Origin: Zea mays | Taxonomy: Eukaryota; Streptophyta; Magnoliopsida; Poales; Poaceae | NCBI RefSeq assembly: GCF_902167145.1 | Contig: NC_050102.1 | Span: 310,001 to 374,000, forward strand | Direction of reading: 5' to 3' | Length of the DNA stretch: 64,000 nt | Shown here: in pieces, positions 32,068 to 42,386 of the stretch | How the letters are laid out: each line of letters opens with the position of its first letter | Numbering within the stretch: position 1 is the first letter of the stretch | Notes under the pieces: generated by a model | What the model was told of the DNA's origin: nothing | The model's database searches: none | What the model saw: the letters and a program-made list of their open reading frames with translations, nothing else | Translations under genes and position numbers: made by a program

Positions 32068-33314
32068 TGAGAGCACCTAGAGGGGGGTGAATAGGTGATC
32101 ATGTAAAATCAAATACTAAAAGCCACAAAACTTAGTTTAAAGTGTTAGTACGGCTAAGTAGCTTTGAGTCGAGTTCTTGTGAACACAATAATCACAGAGA
32201 AGGCAACACAAGAGACACGCGATTTTTATCCCGTGGTTCGGCCAAGTAACACTTGCCTACTTCCACGTTGTGGCGTCCTAACAGACAAGGGTTGCACTCA
32301 ACCCCTTTCAAGTGATCCAATGATCAACTTGAATACCACGGTCTTTTCCTTTAGAGTTTTCTTCCCGTTTGTGAGGAATGTACACAATTTGGAGTCTCTC
32401 GCCCTTACAATCGAGATCACAAAGAAAGCACAGAGTAAGGTTGGGGAGAGCAACACACGCAAGACCCAAATCCGCAGTACAACCACACACACAAGTCACA
32501 ACTTGAGCTGAAAGCACAACACATGAAGTTCGCAACTCAAATGGAGCTCAAATCGCTAACACAGAGAATCAGTTGTGTGGAGTCAGAGTCTGGGAGTCTT
32601 AGAATGTTTCTTGTAAGCTTGGTGTTCTCCTCCATGCACCTAGGGGTCCCTTTTATAGCCCCAAGGCAGCTAGGAGCCGTTGGAGGCCAACTTGAAAGGC
32701 CAAACTTGCCTTTCTATCGGGTGGTGCACCGGACAGTCCGGTGCACCACCGGACAGTCACTTTAGCTATCCGGTGCGCGATCTCCTTCCATATCTGGCGC
32801 ATCCAACCGTTGGTCCTCGAGGTCGGTTGGCTCACCAGACACTGTCCGGTGCACACAGGACAGTTCGGTGTGCCCAACCGACCGTTGCTGCGGGCCACGC
32901 GTCGCCCGCGGATTGCGCAGCCGACCGTTGGCGCTGGCGACCGTTGGCTCACCGGACAGTCCGGTGCACCATAGGACAGTCCGGTGAATTATAGTCGTAC
33001 GCCTCTGCGTTTTCCCGAGAGCATCCGGTTCACTGTCGGCCAGCCTGGCGCACCGGACACTGTCTGGTGTGCTTGGCCAGAGTTGGTGTTGGCTGCACAC
33101 AGCCAACTCTTTTCCTTTTCTTCTTTTGTTGGCACTGTTTCTAGCACTTAGATAACCATGTTAGTACATAAATCAATTTACCAAGTCTAGAAACATACCT
33201 TACATTTTGATTTGCACTCTTCACATATTTTGCACATAAGTACTCATTTAATGTGTTGGGCATCTAATCACCAAAATACTTATAGAAATGGCCCAAGAGC
33301 ACATTTCCCTTTCA
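32068..33314 (-). repeat. Outer Opie 5' LTR
   Basis: 1247 bp, collinear with the split left LTR. It has CCGGAC/GTCCGG palindromes between about 32727 and 33065, several decayed by C-to-T or G-to-A changes. A minus-strand TATAAAA lies near 32657-32651. Confidence 0.94.
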
Positions 33315-33373
33315 TCCCCACGACCAACACGAGTCTTTTGTGCACACTTTGTCCTAACTCATGCCCACCCGAG

Positions 33374-33446
33374 AAGACTTCCCAGTTGGTTACCCATCCC
33401 AAGATTGCTTTAGGCCAAGCACGCTTAACCCAGACGTTCTTTCGAG
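33374..33446 (-). other. 5S rRNA-like segment in the left Cassandra LTR
   Basis: On the minus strand, GGTTAAGCGTGCTTGG (box A region) and GGGATGGGTAACCAACTGGGAAGT-like sequence (IE and box C region) match the internal promoter half of plant 5S rRNA. The 5' half of the 5S sequence is not preserved, so this is not a ribosomal gene. Confidence 0.75.
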
Positions 33447-33522
33447 ATAGGCTACCGAAAAAGATGCACCTTGTTGGTATGAGTACTCTATTCATTCTAT
33501 TAAGCCTTGGTCCAGGATATCA

Positions 33523-33743
33523 CCATCCACTGGAGCCACGATATCACAATCCACCCCCTTAGAAGACTGACGTCCTCGTCGGTCAACCCCAAGAAGGAAC
33601 CTCTCCTCTTGCCACGTCTGTGTCCAGTGTCGTCATATGCCATGTAATGTGACCACTATGGGCCCACATGTGCCATACACCATATACCCAAACCCCTAGC
33701 CCACACACGCCCGTGAAACCGCGAGGTCGGCTTTGATACAATT
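33523..33743 (-). other. Cassandra internal domain
   Basis: About 200 bases without coding capacity, between the purine tract at about 33547-33560 and the PBS at 33728-33740. Confidence 0.7.
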
Positions 33744-33872
33744 TGTAACACCCCGTCCACTTCCTGACCGACAGTACTCAATCCTGGTAGCCCTCTAGGA
33801 TCATAGACCATCCTCACAGACCAACAAGAGTCTTTTGTGCATACTTTGTCCCCACTCATGCACACCCAAGAA

Positions 33873-33943
33873 TACTTCCCGGTCGATCACTCATCCCAAG
33901 ATTGCTTTACGCCAATCACGCTTAACGTAGAGGTTTTTCGAGA
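33873..33943 (-). other. 5S rRNA-like segment in the right Cassandra LTR
   Basis: Second copy of the same minus-strand 5S-like block. It is more decayed than the left one: TTAAGCGTGATTGG replaces TTAAGCGTGCTTGG and box C is damaged. Confidence 0.72.
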
Positions 33944-34033
33944 TAGGCTACCAAAAAAAGATGCACCTTGTTGGTATGAGTACTCTATTCATTCTATTAA
34001 GCCTTGGGTCGAATATCACCATCCATTGGGTTC

Positions 34034-34844
34034 CAAACATATCTGGCAACATGACACTTAAAGAATAAGTGCTCAACAGATTCATAAATGGCACATAACA
34101 AGCAATCACTAGGGCCCTGCCAGTTTCTTTTTTTTTCAAATTGTCTTTTGTGAGAGTTTTGTTTCTCAAGACTAACTAGAGAAAAGTTGTAATCTTATAT
34201 GGGAGTCTAGTTTTTCACAAAAAGCAATAAGGTACACAAACCTAATTACACATTTTCCTCCTATAAAGGGAATTCACAGAGAAACCCTTCTTACCAAAGA
34301 ATGAAACAACTTTGTCCTCTTGATTTGTAACACAATAGTTACTACAACAGTCAACAAGGTCTTTATAAATCGTGACCAGGTTGCCCATGATCCTTCTTCT
34401 GAAGGAGAGAGCATGAAAACCAGACGACAATACCTTTTCAACCGAAATGTCCTTGTCATGCTTCAGATCAAATAAACGAGGGAACCTGGCAGCCAGAGGG
34501 GGATCTCTAGACCAAGTATTTTTCCAAAAACTTATTGACCTGCCATTGCCAACAACTATTTTACAGTGTTTGTAGAACTCTGTCTTTTTAACAGAGATGG
34601 GCATCCCCTTAATGTAATTTTCTTTGACAATTTTTTCCACAAGCCATTTGAATTTTCAATATTCCACAACCACTTGGCCATCAGAGCTTCATTCATGACT
34701 TTAAGGTCTAGGACGCCTAGACCCCTTGATTTTTTGGGCCTTTTCCTTTAAATGTCTATCTTCCTAATCACTGACTTAGGAGAAGGGTAAATAGATAACA
34801 TGTATAAGGGGACATTGGTCAGGCAACTATTCATTAGGGTCAGT
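34034..34844 (-). pseudogene. L1-type LINE ORF2 C-terminal fragment (RT end and zf-RVT)
   Basis: Minus-strand pieces in order: the RT tail (LTLMNSCLTNVPLYMLSIYP, then PKSVIRKID) from 34844; GVLDLKVMNEALMAKWLWNI near 34710-34640; SISFWKNTWSRDPPLAARFP near 34540-34480; FGKKGFSVNSLYR near 34300-34260; and the zinc-binding segment CLLCAIYESVEHLFFKCHVA (about 34105-34045). This is the order of plant LINE ORF2 downstream of the RT. Stops and frameshifts break it. The upstream RT and endonuclease are cut off by the cinful-type LTR at 34845. The downstream end resumes at 6442. Confidence 0.85.
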
Positions 34845-35456
34845 TGTTGGGGTTCTTCTCCGCCGAAGGTCCTCAAGACAGACATCATTGACAAAGTGAT
34901 TTTAGGACTCTCTCCCTCTAGGCCGAAGGTCATTGAGATGAAGATCTTGTGGAAGCAATGACGATGATTACCGAAGCTGTCATCGAAGGACAACAGCTTT
35001 GGCTTAGCTCAAGCCAAGGAGGAAAAGACTAGTTAGTCCTTAATGATTTATGTTACAATTATGAACGAATGATAGGGTTATTAATGTACTTTTACCCGGG
35101 CTGCGTCCCTTGCCTATTAATAGGTAAACAGTACCCCCGTACTGTTCATGCTGGATTGTAATCACTCTCGCGTCAGCACCTTCGAACAAGCCGAAGGTAT
35201 CAATGTAATATATACTTTGTTAATGCTAATGTGTATATTGTTAAATACAAATGTGAATGAGCCAATGGGTTATATTCATTATTTCTATGTATTCTTATTC
35301 ATCCATTAAATGATTAAGGCATGTCCTTCATGACCTTCGTCTGATGATCATTATATCCGAGGGGAGATAATGCTTCGGAGGACGAAGGTCCTTAATCCCT
35401 TAACAATTATGTTGTCTTGTTCTTGATTCATAGCATTTGAGAACAAGTGACCAACA
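34845..35456 (+). repeat. cinful-type 5' LTR
   Basis: 612 bp, TGTTGGGG to GTGACCAACA, with many CCGAAGG/CCTTCGG motifs shared with zeon. The TATA box is decayed to TATTAATA (about 35115-35122). Confidence 0.88.
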
Positions 35457-35498
35457 TTGGCACCCACCTCCTGTGAACTCACTTCCACAACCACGACA

Positions 35499-35654
35499 AT
35501 GGCTTCGCAAGGCAACCAAGCTGTGGCACCTTCAACTCCAAAGCCGGTGCTCCCAATAACAGGCGGCTCAAGTTCTGAACCAGCCAATAAGAAGCAGAAG
35601 AAGGAAGCACAGAGAAGAGTACAACATGTTGGAGTGCAGGGACCCTTCATCTAG
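35499..35654 (+). pseudogene. gag: cinful-type Gag, N-terminal remnant
   Basis: It starts MASQGNQAVAPSTPKPVLP, 42 bases after the LTR, and ends after about 50 codons. Sequence then jumps straight to the protease region (IPITFSQEDLQLKDAM), so nearly the whole gag, including capsid and knuckle, has been deleted. The deletion complements zeon, which kept gag and lost pol. Confidence 0.7.
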
Positions 35655-35777
35655 TCCAAGTGGTCTCATATACCAATCACCTTCTCCCAAGAAGACCTTC
35701 AGCTCAAGGATGCAATGGTTATATCTTGTGTCATCAAGGGGATTTTGGTTCACAGCATCCTTATAAACACAAACAGT

Positions 35778-36394
35778 TGTTGGGGGTCTTCGTCCCCACC
35801 GAAGGTCCTCAAGACAAAAACACCTTCGACAAAGTGATACAGAAGTCTTCCCTTCCTCTACCGAAGGTTCCCAAGACGAAGACCTTGCGTAGAAGCAACG
35901 ATGCCAAATGCCGAAGCTACCATCAGTTTCGGTTCAGATCAAGCAGAAGAGGAAAAGACTAGATAGACCTTAGTAGTCTAAGTTATGTTTGTAAATAAAT
36001 GTTGAGGGTCATGAATGTAATTTTACCCAGGCTGCACCCCGTGCCTATAAATAGATGAACAGTAACACAGTAATGTTCACGCTGAATTGTAATCACTCTC
36101 TCGCATCTTCACCTTCGAGCAAGCCGAAGGTATCAATATAATATGAATTCTGTTGATATTCATACATGTTTTATTGAATGCAAATATAAATGAATTAACG
36201 AGATATAGTTACTGTCTCCGTCTCTTTGCATTTTTGTTTATATATTGAATGATGAAGGCATGTCCTTCATGACCTTTGTCTGATGATCATTATATCCATG
36301 GGGAGATAGTGTTTTGGAAGATGAAGGTCCCTAATAATCAACAATTGTGTTGCCTTGTTCTTGATTCAAAGCATTTGAGAACAAGTGACCAACA
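35778..36394 (+). mobile_element. Solo LTR of a cinful-type element
   Basis: 617 bp from TGTTGGGGGTCTTCG to GTGACCAACA, with TATAAATA at 36046-36053. Flanks ACAGT (35773-35777) and ATAGT (36395-36399) are a TSD with one mismatch. Removing it joins the protease coding sequence. There is no internal domain, so it is the product of LTR-LTR recombination. Confidence 0.85.
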
Positions 36395-36399
36395 ATAGT

Positions 36400-39300
36400 G
36401 CAACAGATATCATGTTTGCAAAAGCTTTTAGGCAGATGTAGGAGCAGGATGATAAGATACATGATGCAACACACCCCTTGTGTGGCTTCAGAGGAAGACA
36501 GATAGTGGCACTCGGGAAGATAACAATGCCAATCACCTTCGGTTATGTTCATAACACAAGGACAAAACACGTTGTTTTTGACATTGTTGATATGGAATAT
36601 CCTTACAATGCAATCATCGGTTGAGGGACATTAAATGCCTTCAAAGCAATACTCCATCCAACATATCTATGCATGAAGATACCATCTGACCAGGGACCCA
36701 TCACTGTGCATGGAAGTCAAGAGGCTGCTAGAAGGGCCGAAGGGAACTGGACAGATTCAAAGGCCATCCATAACATAGATTAAGCCGAAGCTCATCAATA
36801 GTATAAACATAAAAGAGATAAGGCTGCCTCAGTAGATCAACCAAAGCCCATGCTTCTGTGCAAAGACATAGTCGAGCAGAAGGTGTTTCTGGGGTCCCAA
36901 TTGTCTGGTGAACAAGAGAAAACTTTGTTGAGGTTCCTATTTAACAACAAGGATGTCTTTGCTTGGTCAGCCAATGATCTTTGCGGTGTCAACAGAGATG
37001 TCATTGAACACTCACTAAATGTAGATCCAGATATCAGGCCAAGAAAGCAGAAGCTTCGGAAGATGTCCGATGATAAAGCCGAAGGTGCAAGAAACGAAGT
37101 CAAAAGACTCCTAAGTGCCGGAGTAATTAGAGAGGTGACATATCCAGAGTGGCTAGCCAACACTGTGATGGTGAAAAAGGCTAATGGGAAGTGGAGAATG
37201 TGCATTGATTTTATGGATCTCAACAAGGCGTGTCCGAAGGATGAGTTCCCCTTGCCAAGAATAGGCTCCCTTGTGAATGCAATAGCTACTTCGGAGCTCA
37301 TGAGTCTATTGGATTGCTATTCAGGATATCATCAAATCTGGTTGAAGAAGGAAGATGAGCCTAAGACAAGCTTCATAACCCCTAGTGGAACCTACTACTA
37401 GCTTCTGATGCCCGAGGGGCTCAAGAATGCCGGAGGAAGCTTCAGCAGAATGACTGCCAAAGTCCTTAGCTCTCAGATTGGCAGGAATGTTCTGACATAT
37501 GTCGATGACATCATAGTGAAAAGCACGAAGCAAGAAAATCATATTGCCGATTTACAAGAAACATTTGCCAATTTTAGAAAGGTCAGTCTCAAGCTCAACC
37601 CAGAGAAATTTGTCTTCGGGGTGAAGAAGGGGAAATTTCTTGGGTGTCTTGTGTCAACAAAAGGAATTGAAGCAAATCCAAACAAAATAGAAGCTATACT
37701 TCGGATGGAGCCACCAAGCACAAGAAAATGTGCTTAGAGACTAACAGGAATACTGACATCCCTCAACAAATTCATCTCAAGATCAGTAGAGAGGAACTTA
37801 CCATTCTTCGAAGTGCTAAAATCAGCCAAAGTCTTCCAATGGGGACCAACTCAACAAAAGGCCTTCGAAGAGCTGAAGCAATATCTAATAGAGCTAACAA
37901 CATTAACTCCACCTTCGTCAGGAGCCCCATTGCTACTGTACGTAGCTGCTTCCCACGCTGTAGTCAGTGCAGCGTTGGTGTAGGAGAAACAAGATGGCCA
38001 AGCGAAGAAGCAAGTGCCAGTGTACTTCGTCTCTGAAGTACTTAGTCCGTAAAAAAGAAATTACACAGAGCTGGAGAAGGTACTATATGCTGTATTAATG
38101 GTCTCCAGAAAGCTTCAACATTATTTCCAGTCATACCATATTATAGTACCTTCGTCTCAGCCTCTCAAGGACATTATAAGGAACAAAGAAGCCACATGAA
38201 GAGTTGGAAAGTGGGCTGCAGAGCTGAATGAATTAACTATTGATTATGTTCATAGGTCTTCGATCCAATCCCAAGCGTTAGCAGACTTCATTGCTGATTG
38301 GATGCCAGGGGCTCAGGACGAAGAAAGCACAAAAGATAACGAAGCTTGGACAATGTTCTGTGATGGGTCATGGGGAACCTTCAGCGCAGGTGCAGCTGCT
38401 ATCCTAATTTCACCATCTAAGATCAAAACCTGCTACACAGCTAGATTGGAGTTCAACTGCACAAATAAGATTGCAGAGTATGAAGCCCTTCTCTTGGGAC
38501 TTCGAAAGCTCAAGGCGATGGTAATAAGAAGGGCAGTCCTCAAATCTGATTGACAAGTTATCACAGGCCATATCGATAAAAGCAGCATAGCAAGAGATCC
38601 GAAGCTTGAGAAGTATCTGGATACAGTCCGAAGAATGGAAGCCTTTTTCGAAGGTTTCTTAGTGAAGAATATCCCAAGAGGAGAAAATGAGCATGCAGAT
38701 TTATTAGCTAAATCAGCGGCACAGGGGCTTCCAGTCTCTTCGGAAGTATTCTTTGAAACTATAAAAGCACCTTCAGTCGAGCTCAATGAGTGAACAGTGC
38801 TTACAATCTCACTAGTACACAACGAAGATTGGAGGACTGAGATTGTATCTTTCTTACAAGGTAATTATCCTTCGGACGATGAAGTTTACATAAAAAGAAT
38901 GCAAGCCAGAACAAGGCATTATATGATCATAGAAGGAGAATTGTATAAACAAGGAGTTTTCTCTCCATTGCTGAAGTGTTTGTCTAGAGCCGAAGGCTAA
39001 GAACTAATGAAAGAAATACATGCAGGGGTATGCAGAGCTCATATTTGTTCTAGGCCTTTGCTTGGCAAAGTTTTCAGACAAGGATTTTATTTGCCGAAGG
39101 CAGCTTCAGATGCAGCGGATTTAGTTCAAAAATGTGAAAACTGCCAGAAGAGTGCCAGAGACCAAAAACAACCTTCGTCTTTAACTCAGCTAATCCAACC
39201 CACTTGGCCATTGCAAAGGTGGGGCCTAGATTTATTAGGCCCACTTCCACCAGCATAAGGAAATTTAAAATATGTTGTGGTAGCAGTGGAGTATTTTTCA

Positions 39301-40022
39301 GAGTGGATCAAAGCTAAACCTCTAGCTACAATCACTTCAGCCACAGTCCAGAAGTTCTTCTGGCAGAACATTGTTTGTCGATTCAGTGTGCCAAAGGCCA
39401 TTACGGTTGATAACGAAACTCAGTTTGATGCTGAAACATTCAAATCTTTTTGTGACCAAATTGGTACAAAATACATTTTGCATCTGTGAGTCATCCAGAA
39501 TCCAATGGACTGGTAGAACGAGCTAACGAAAATATTATAACAGGAATAATGAAGTCCATCTTCAATTTGCCAAAAGGAAAGTGGCCAGATGAATTGATAA
39601 AAGTGGTATGGAACCACAACACTATTATTTCAAGGTCAACAGGATTTGAAGCAATAACAATGGAAGAAGCAAGAACAGGTTCAATAAGGACCTCAGCTTC
39701 GACAGAAGACGAAGAAGATTGTAAAATAACAAAAGACACCATAGAAGGGACCATGCTTCAGGCAATAGATCACATCAATAAATATCAAGCCGAAATAGTT
39801 AAATGGCGGGATCAGAAGGTAAGATTAAAGAATATAAGCCAGGACACTTGGTGCTTCAAAGAGTGGCCAACCCGGACACAGTGGGGAAGCTTCAGGTTAA
39901 GTGGGAAGGTCCTTTCTTGGTGGTGTCTTTGTCAAGACCTGGATCATATAGGTTGTAAGACATGTACGACAATGACATTCCAAGATCTTGGAATGCAGAT
40001 GAGATTCAGAGATATTATGTGT
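36400..40022 (+). pseudogene. pol: cinful-type Pol (protease-RT-RNase H-aRNase H-integrase), degenerate
   Basis: Protease sequence lies on both sides of the solo LTR; its active-site codons before it (35758-35777) read NTN in place of DTG. The RT (about 36850-37737) has RMCIDFMDLNKACPKDEFPL and YVDDIIVKS (37498). A first RNase H follows to about 38290. A second, archaeal-type RNase H (38302-38780) has MFCDGSWG and KIAEYEALLLGL. Integrase: zinc-binding HAGVCRAHI with CENCQK, then WGLDLLGPLPPA, VDNETQFD and ESNGLVERANENI. The end is a chromodomain-less tail with DNDIPRSWNADEIQRYYV. Stops are frequent, including TAG at 36436 and 37981 where CAG is expected, TGA at 38200 and TAA at 39256. No active enzyme is possible. 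Confidence 0.9.
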
Positions 40023-40184
40023 GAACTTTGTAATTTTCTTACTTCTTCCAATGGCGCCCTTTTCCTTTCAAGAGGGGAGAAAGGTTTTAACAGGGCCATA
40101 GGTTGTAATTTTTATTTTTTTTCTTGTGTAGCCCTGTGCAATATAAGGGCCAGCTTCCCCCACATGTAAAATGTAAAGATCTGG
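40023..40184 (+). other. cinful-type pol 3' flank
   Basis: Non-coding. It begins right after the Pol stop and leads into the spacer repeats. Confidence 0.6.
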
Positions 40185-40424
40185 GATTACACAATCGAGT
40201 GTAAAAAGTATGAAGAAGCTCCAAAGTCATTCCTAAGGGAATGCAGAGCTGAAGTACCACCTAAGTGAAAGGTGAAGAAGCTACAAAGTCGTTCCTAAGG
40301 GGATGCAGAGCTTAAATGCCACCTAAGTCAAAGGTGAAGAAGCTCCAAAGGCATTCCTAAGGTGATGCAGAGCTCAGCTCCAAAGTCGTTCCTATGGGAA
40401 CGAAGAGCTGAAGTACCACCTAAG
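40185..40424 (+). repeat. cinful-type spacer tandem repeat, ~62-bp unit
   Basis: About four units of the type GGTGAAGAAGCTCCAAAGTC, TTCCTAAGGG(A/G)ATGCAGAGC, TACCACCTAAGTGAAA. The last unit is cut by the Ji insertion and resumes at 58296-58350. Its AAGGTGAAGAAGCTCC core matches the zeon spacer repeat read on the minus strand. Confidence 0.88.
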
Positions 40425-41628
40425 TGAAAGGGAAATAGGCTTACACCTTTTCCTAATTGATTTTGGTGGTTGAATTGCCCAACACAAATATTTGGACTAA
40501 CTAGTTTGCTCTAGATTATGAGTTCTACAGGTGCCAAAGGTTCACAACAAACCAATAAAAACACCAAAAAAGAATTCAAATATAGAGAGCAAAAGTCAGC
40601 CGAAGTGTGCCCTGGTCTGGCGCATCGGACTGTCCGGTGCACCACCGGATAGTGTCCGGTGCACCAGGGACTCCAACTCCGAACTGCTCACCATCGGGAA
40701 TTCTGGGAGCCACTCCGCTATAATTCACCGGACTGTCCGGTGTAGCACCGGACAGTGTTCGGTGGCGCACCGGACTGTCCGGTGTGCCAGCGGAGCAACG
40801 GCTACTTCGCGCCAACGGTCGTCTGCAGAAGGCATTAAATGCGCTACATTGCGCGCCAGAGTCAGAGCAGAGCCAGATGGCGCACCGGACAGTGTACAGT
40901 GCCTGTCCGGTGCACCACTGGACTGTCCGGTGGCCAAGAAGACAGAAGCTCCAACGGTCGGAATCCAACGACCAGGAGACGTGGCAGGCGCACCGGACTG
41001 TCCGGTGCGCCATGCGACAGCTGTCTTCACCAAACAGCTAGTTTGGTGGTTGGGGCTATAAATACCCCCAACCACCCACCATTCATTGCATCCAAGTTTT
41101 CTGACTTCCCACACCTTACAAGAGCTATAACATTCAATACAAGACACACCAAAGAGATCAAATCCTCTCCCAAGTCCATAGATCATTTTCAATCAATTAG
41201 TGACTAGTGAGAGAGTGACTTGTGTTCATTTGAGCTCTTGCGCTTGGATTGCTTCTTTTTCTCATTCTTTCTTGTAATCAACTCAATTGTAACTGAGGCA
41301 AGAGACACCAATTGTGGGGTGGTCCTTGTGGGGACTTGGTGTCCCGTTTGAATGAGAAGAGAAGCTCACTCGGTCTAAGTGACCGTTTGAGAGAGGGAAA
41401 GGGTTGAAAGAGACCCGATCTTTGTGACCACCTCAGCGGGGAGTAGGTTTGCAAGAACCGAACCTCGGTAAAATAAATCTGTGTGTCTTACTCTTTATTT
41501 GCTTGCGATTTGTTTTCCACCCTCTTACTCGGACTCGTTCATATTTCTAACGCTAACCCGGCTTGTAGTTGTGCTTAAGTTTATAAATTTCAGATTCGCC
41601 CTATTCACCCCCCTCTAGGCGACTTTCA
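40425..41628 (+). repeat. Ji 5' LTR
   Basis: 1204 bp, with eight palindromes of CCGGACTGTCCGG type (about 40620-41005), CCAACGGTC motifs, and TATAAATA at 41057-41064 in GGGGCTATAAATACCCCC. Confidence 0.93.
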
Positions 41629-41630
41629 AT

Positions 41631-41643
41631 TGGTATCAGAGCC
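41631..41643 (+). promoter_or_regulatory. Primer-binding site, Ji
   Basis: TGGTATCAGAGCC, complementary to initiator-Met tRNA, two bases after the LTR. Confidence 0.95.
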
Positions 41644-42386
41644 CGGTGCTTCATTAGAGCCTAACCGCTCGAAGTGATGTCGGGAGCATCCGCCAAGAGG
41701 GAGATCGGGACCAGCGACAAGTCCGCAAGCTCGGGGAAAACACACTCAAGGGAGTCCGCCCACAAGCACAAGGAGGAATCCTCTTCCTCCATCAAGTCCC
41801 AATGGAAGGGTGACAAGAAGAAGAAGATGAAGAAGGTGGTCTACTATGAGACCGACTCTTCGTCACCCTCCACCTCCGGCTCGGAATCGGCATCCGTCAC
41901 TTCTAAGAGCCATGAGCGCAAGAAGTATAGTAAGATGCCCCTTCGTTATCCTCGCGTTTCAAAGCGTACTCCATTACTATCCGTCCCATTAGGCAAACCA
42001 CCTATGTTTGATGGTGAAGATTATTCTATGTGGAGTGATAAAATGAGGCATCACCTAACCTCACTCCACAAAAGTATATGGGATATTGTTGAGTATGGAG
42101 CGCAGGTACCAAAGGAAGGGGACAAGGATTATGATTCGGAGGAGGTCGAACAAATCCAACACTTCAACTCCCAAGCCACTACTATACTCCTCGCCTCTCT
42201 AAGTCGAGAGGAGTATAATAAGGTGCAAGGGTTGAAGAGCGCAAAGGAGATTTGGGACGTGCTCAAGACAGCGCACGAAGGAGACGAGGTGACCATGATC
42301 ACCAAGAGGGAGACGATCGAGGGGGAGCTCGGTCGGTTCATGCTTCATCAAGGGGAGGAGCCACAAGCAATGTACAACTGGCTCAA

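Larger units (their letters stand above)
6515..33314 (-). mobile_element. Outer Opie-type Sirevirus (Ty1/copia), degenerate, interrupted
   Basis: The element has TSD TCCCC (6510-6514 and 33315-33319). The left (3') LTR is 6515-7675 plus 25565-25634; the right (5') LTR is 32068-33314. Both begin TGAGAGCACCTAGAGGGG and end CATTTCCCTTTCA. The PBS is at 32053-32065. On the minus strand the order is gag, protease, integrase, RT, RNase H, with many stops and frameshifts. LTRs differ by several percent by eye, so it is the oldest of the three Opie-type copies with a measurable pair. It carries the zeon element in its left LTR. Confidence 0.92.
6443..34035 (-). mobile_element. Cassandra-type TRIM retrotransposon (interrupted)
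   Basis: This is a small non-coding LTR retrotransposon. The left (3') LTR is 6443-6514 plus 33320 to about 33522 or 33546; the right (5') LTR starts at 33744 and ends at about 34018-34035. Both start TGTAACACCCCGT and stay collinear for at least 275 bp through ATATCACCATCCA. About 200 bp of internal DNA separates them. On the minus strand the right LTR is followed by TTGTATCAAAGCC (33728-33740), a one-base-off version of the initiator-Met primer site. A purine-rich tract (AAGGGGGTGGATTG) borders the left LTR. Both LTRs carry a minus-strand 5S rRNA-like segment, the defining mark of Cassandra. Exact LTR ends are uncertain; flanks CCCTC and CCATC are a possible one-mismatch TSD. Confidence 0.75.

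Noticed and set aside
33374..33943. 5S rRNA genes
   Set aside because: Only the box A to box C half is present, mutated, inside TRIM LTRs.
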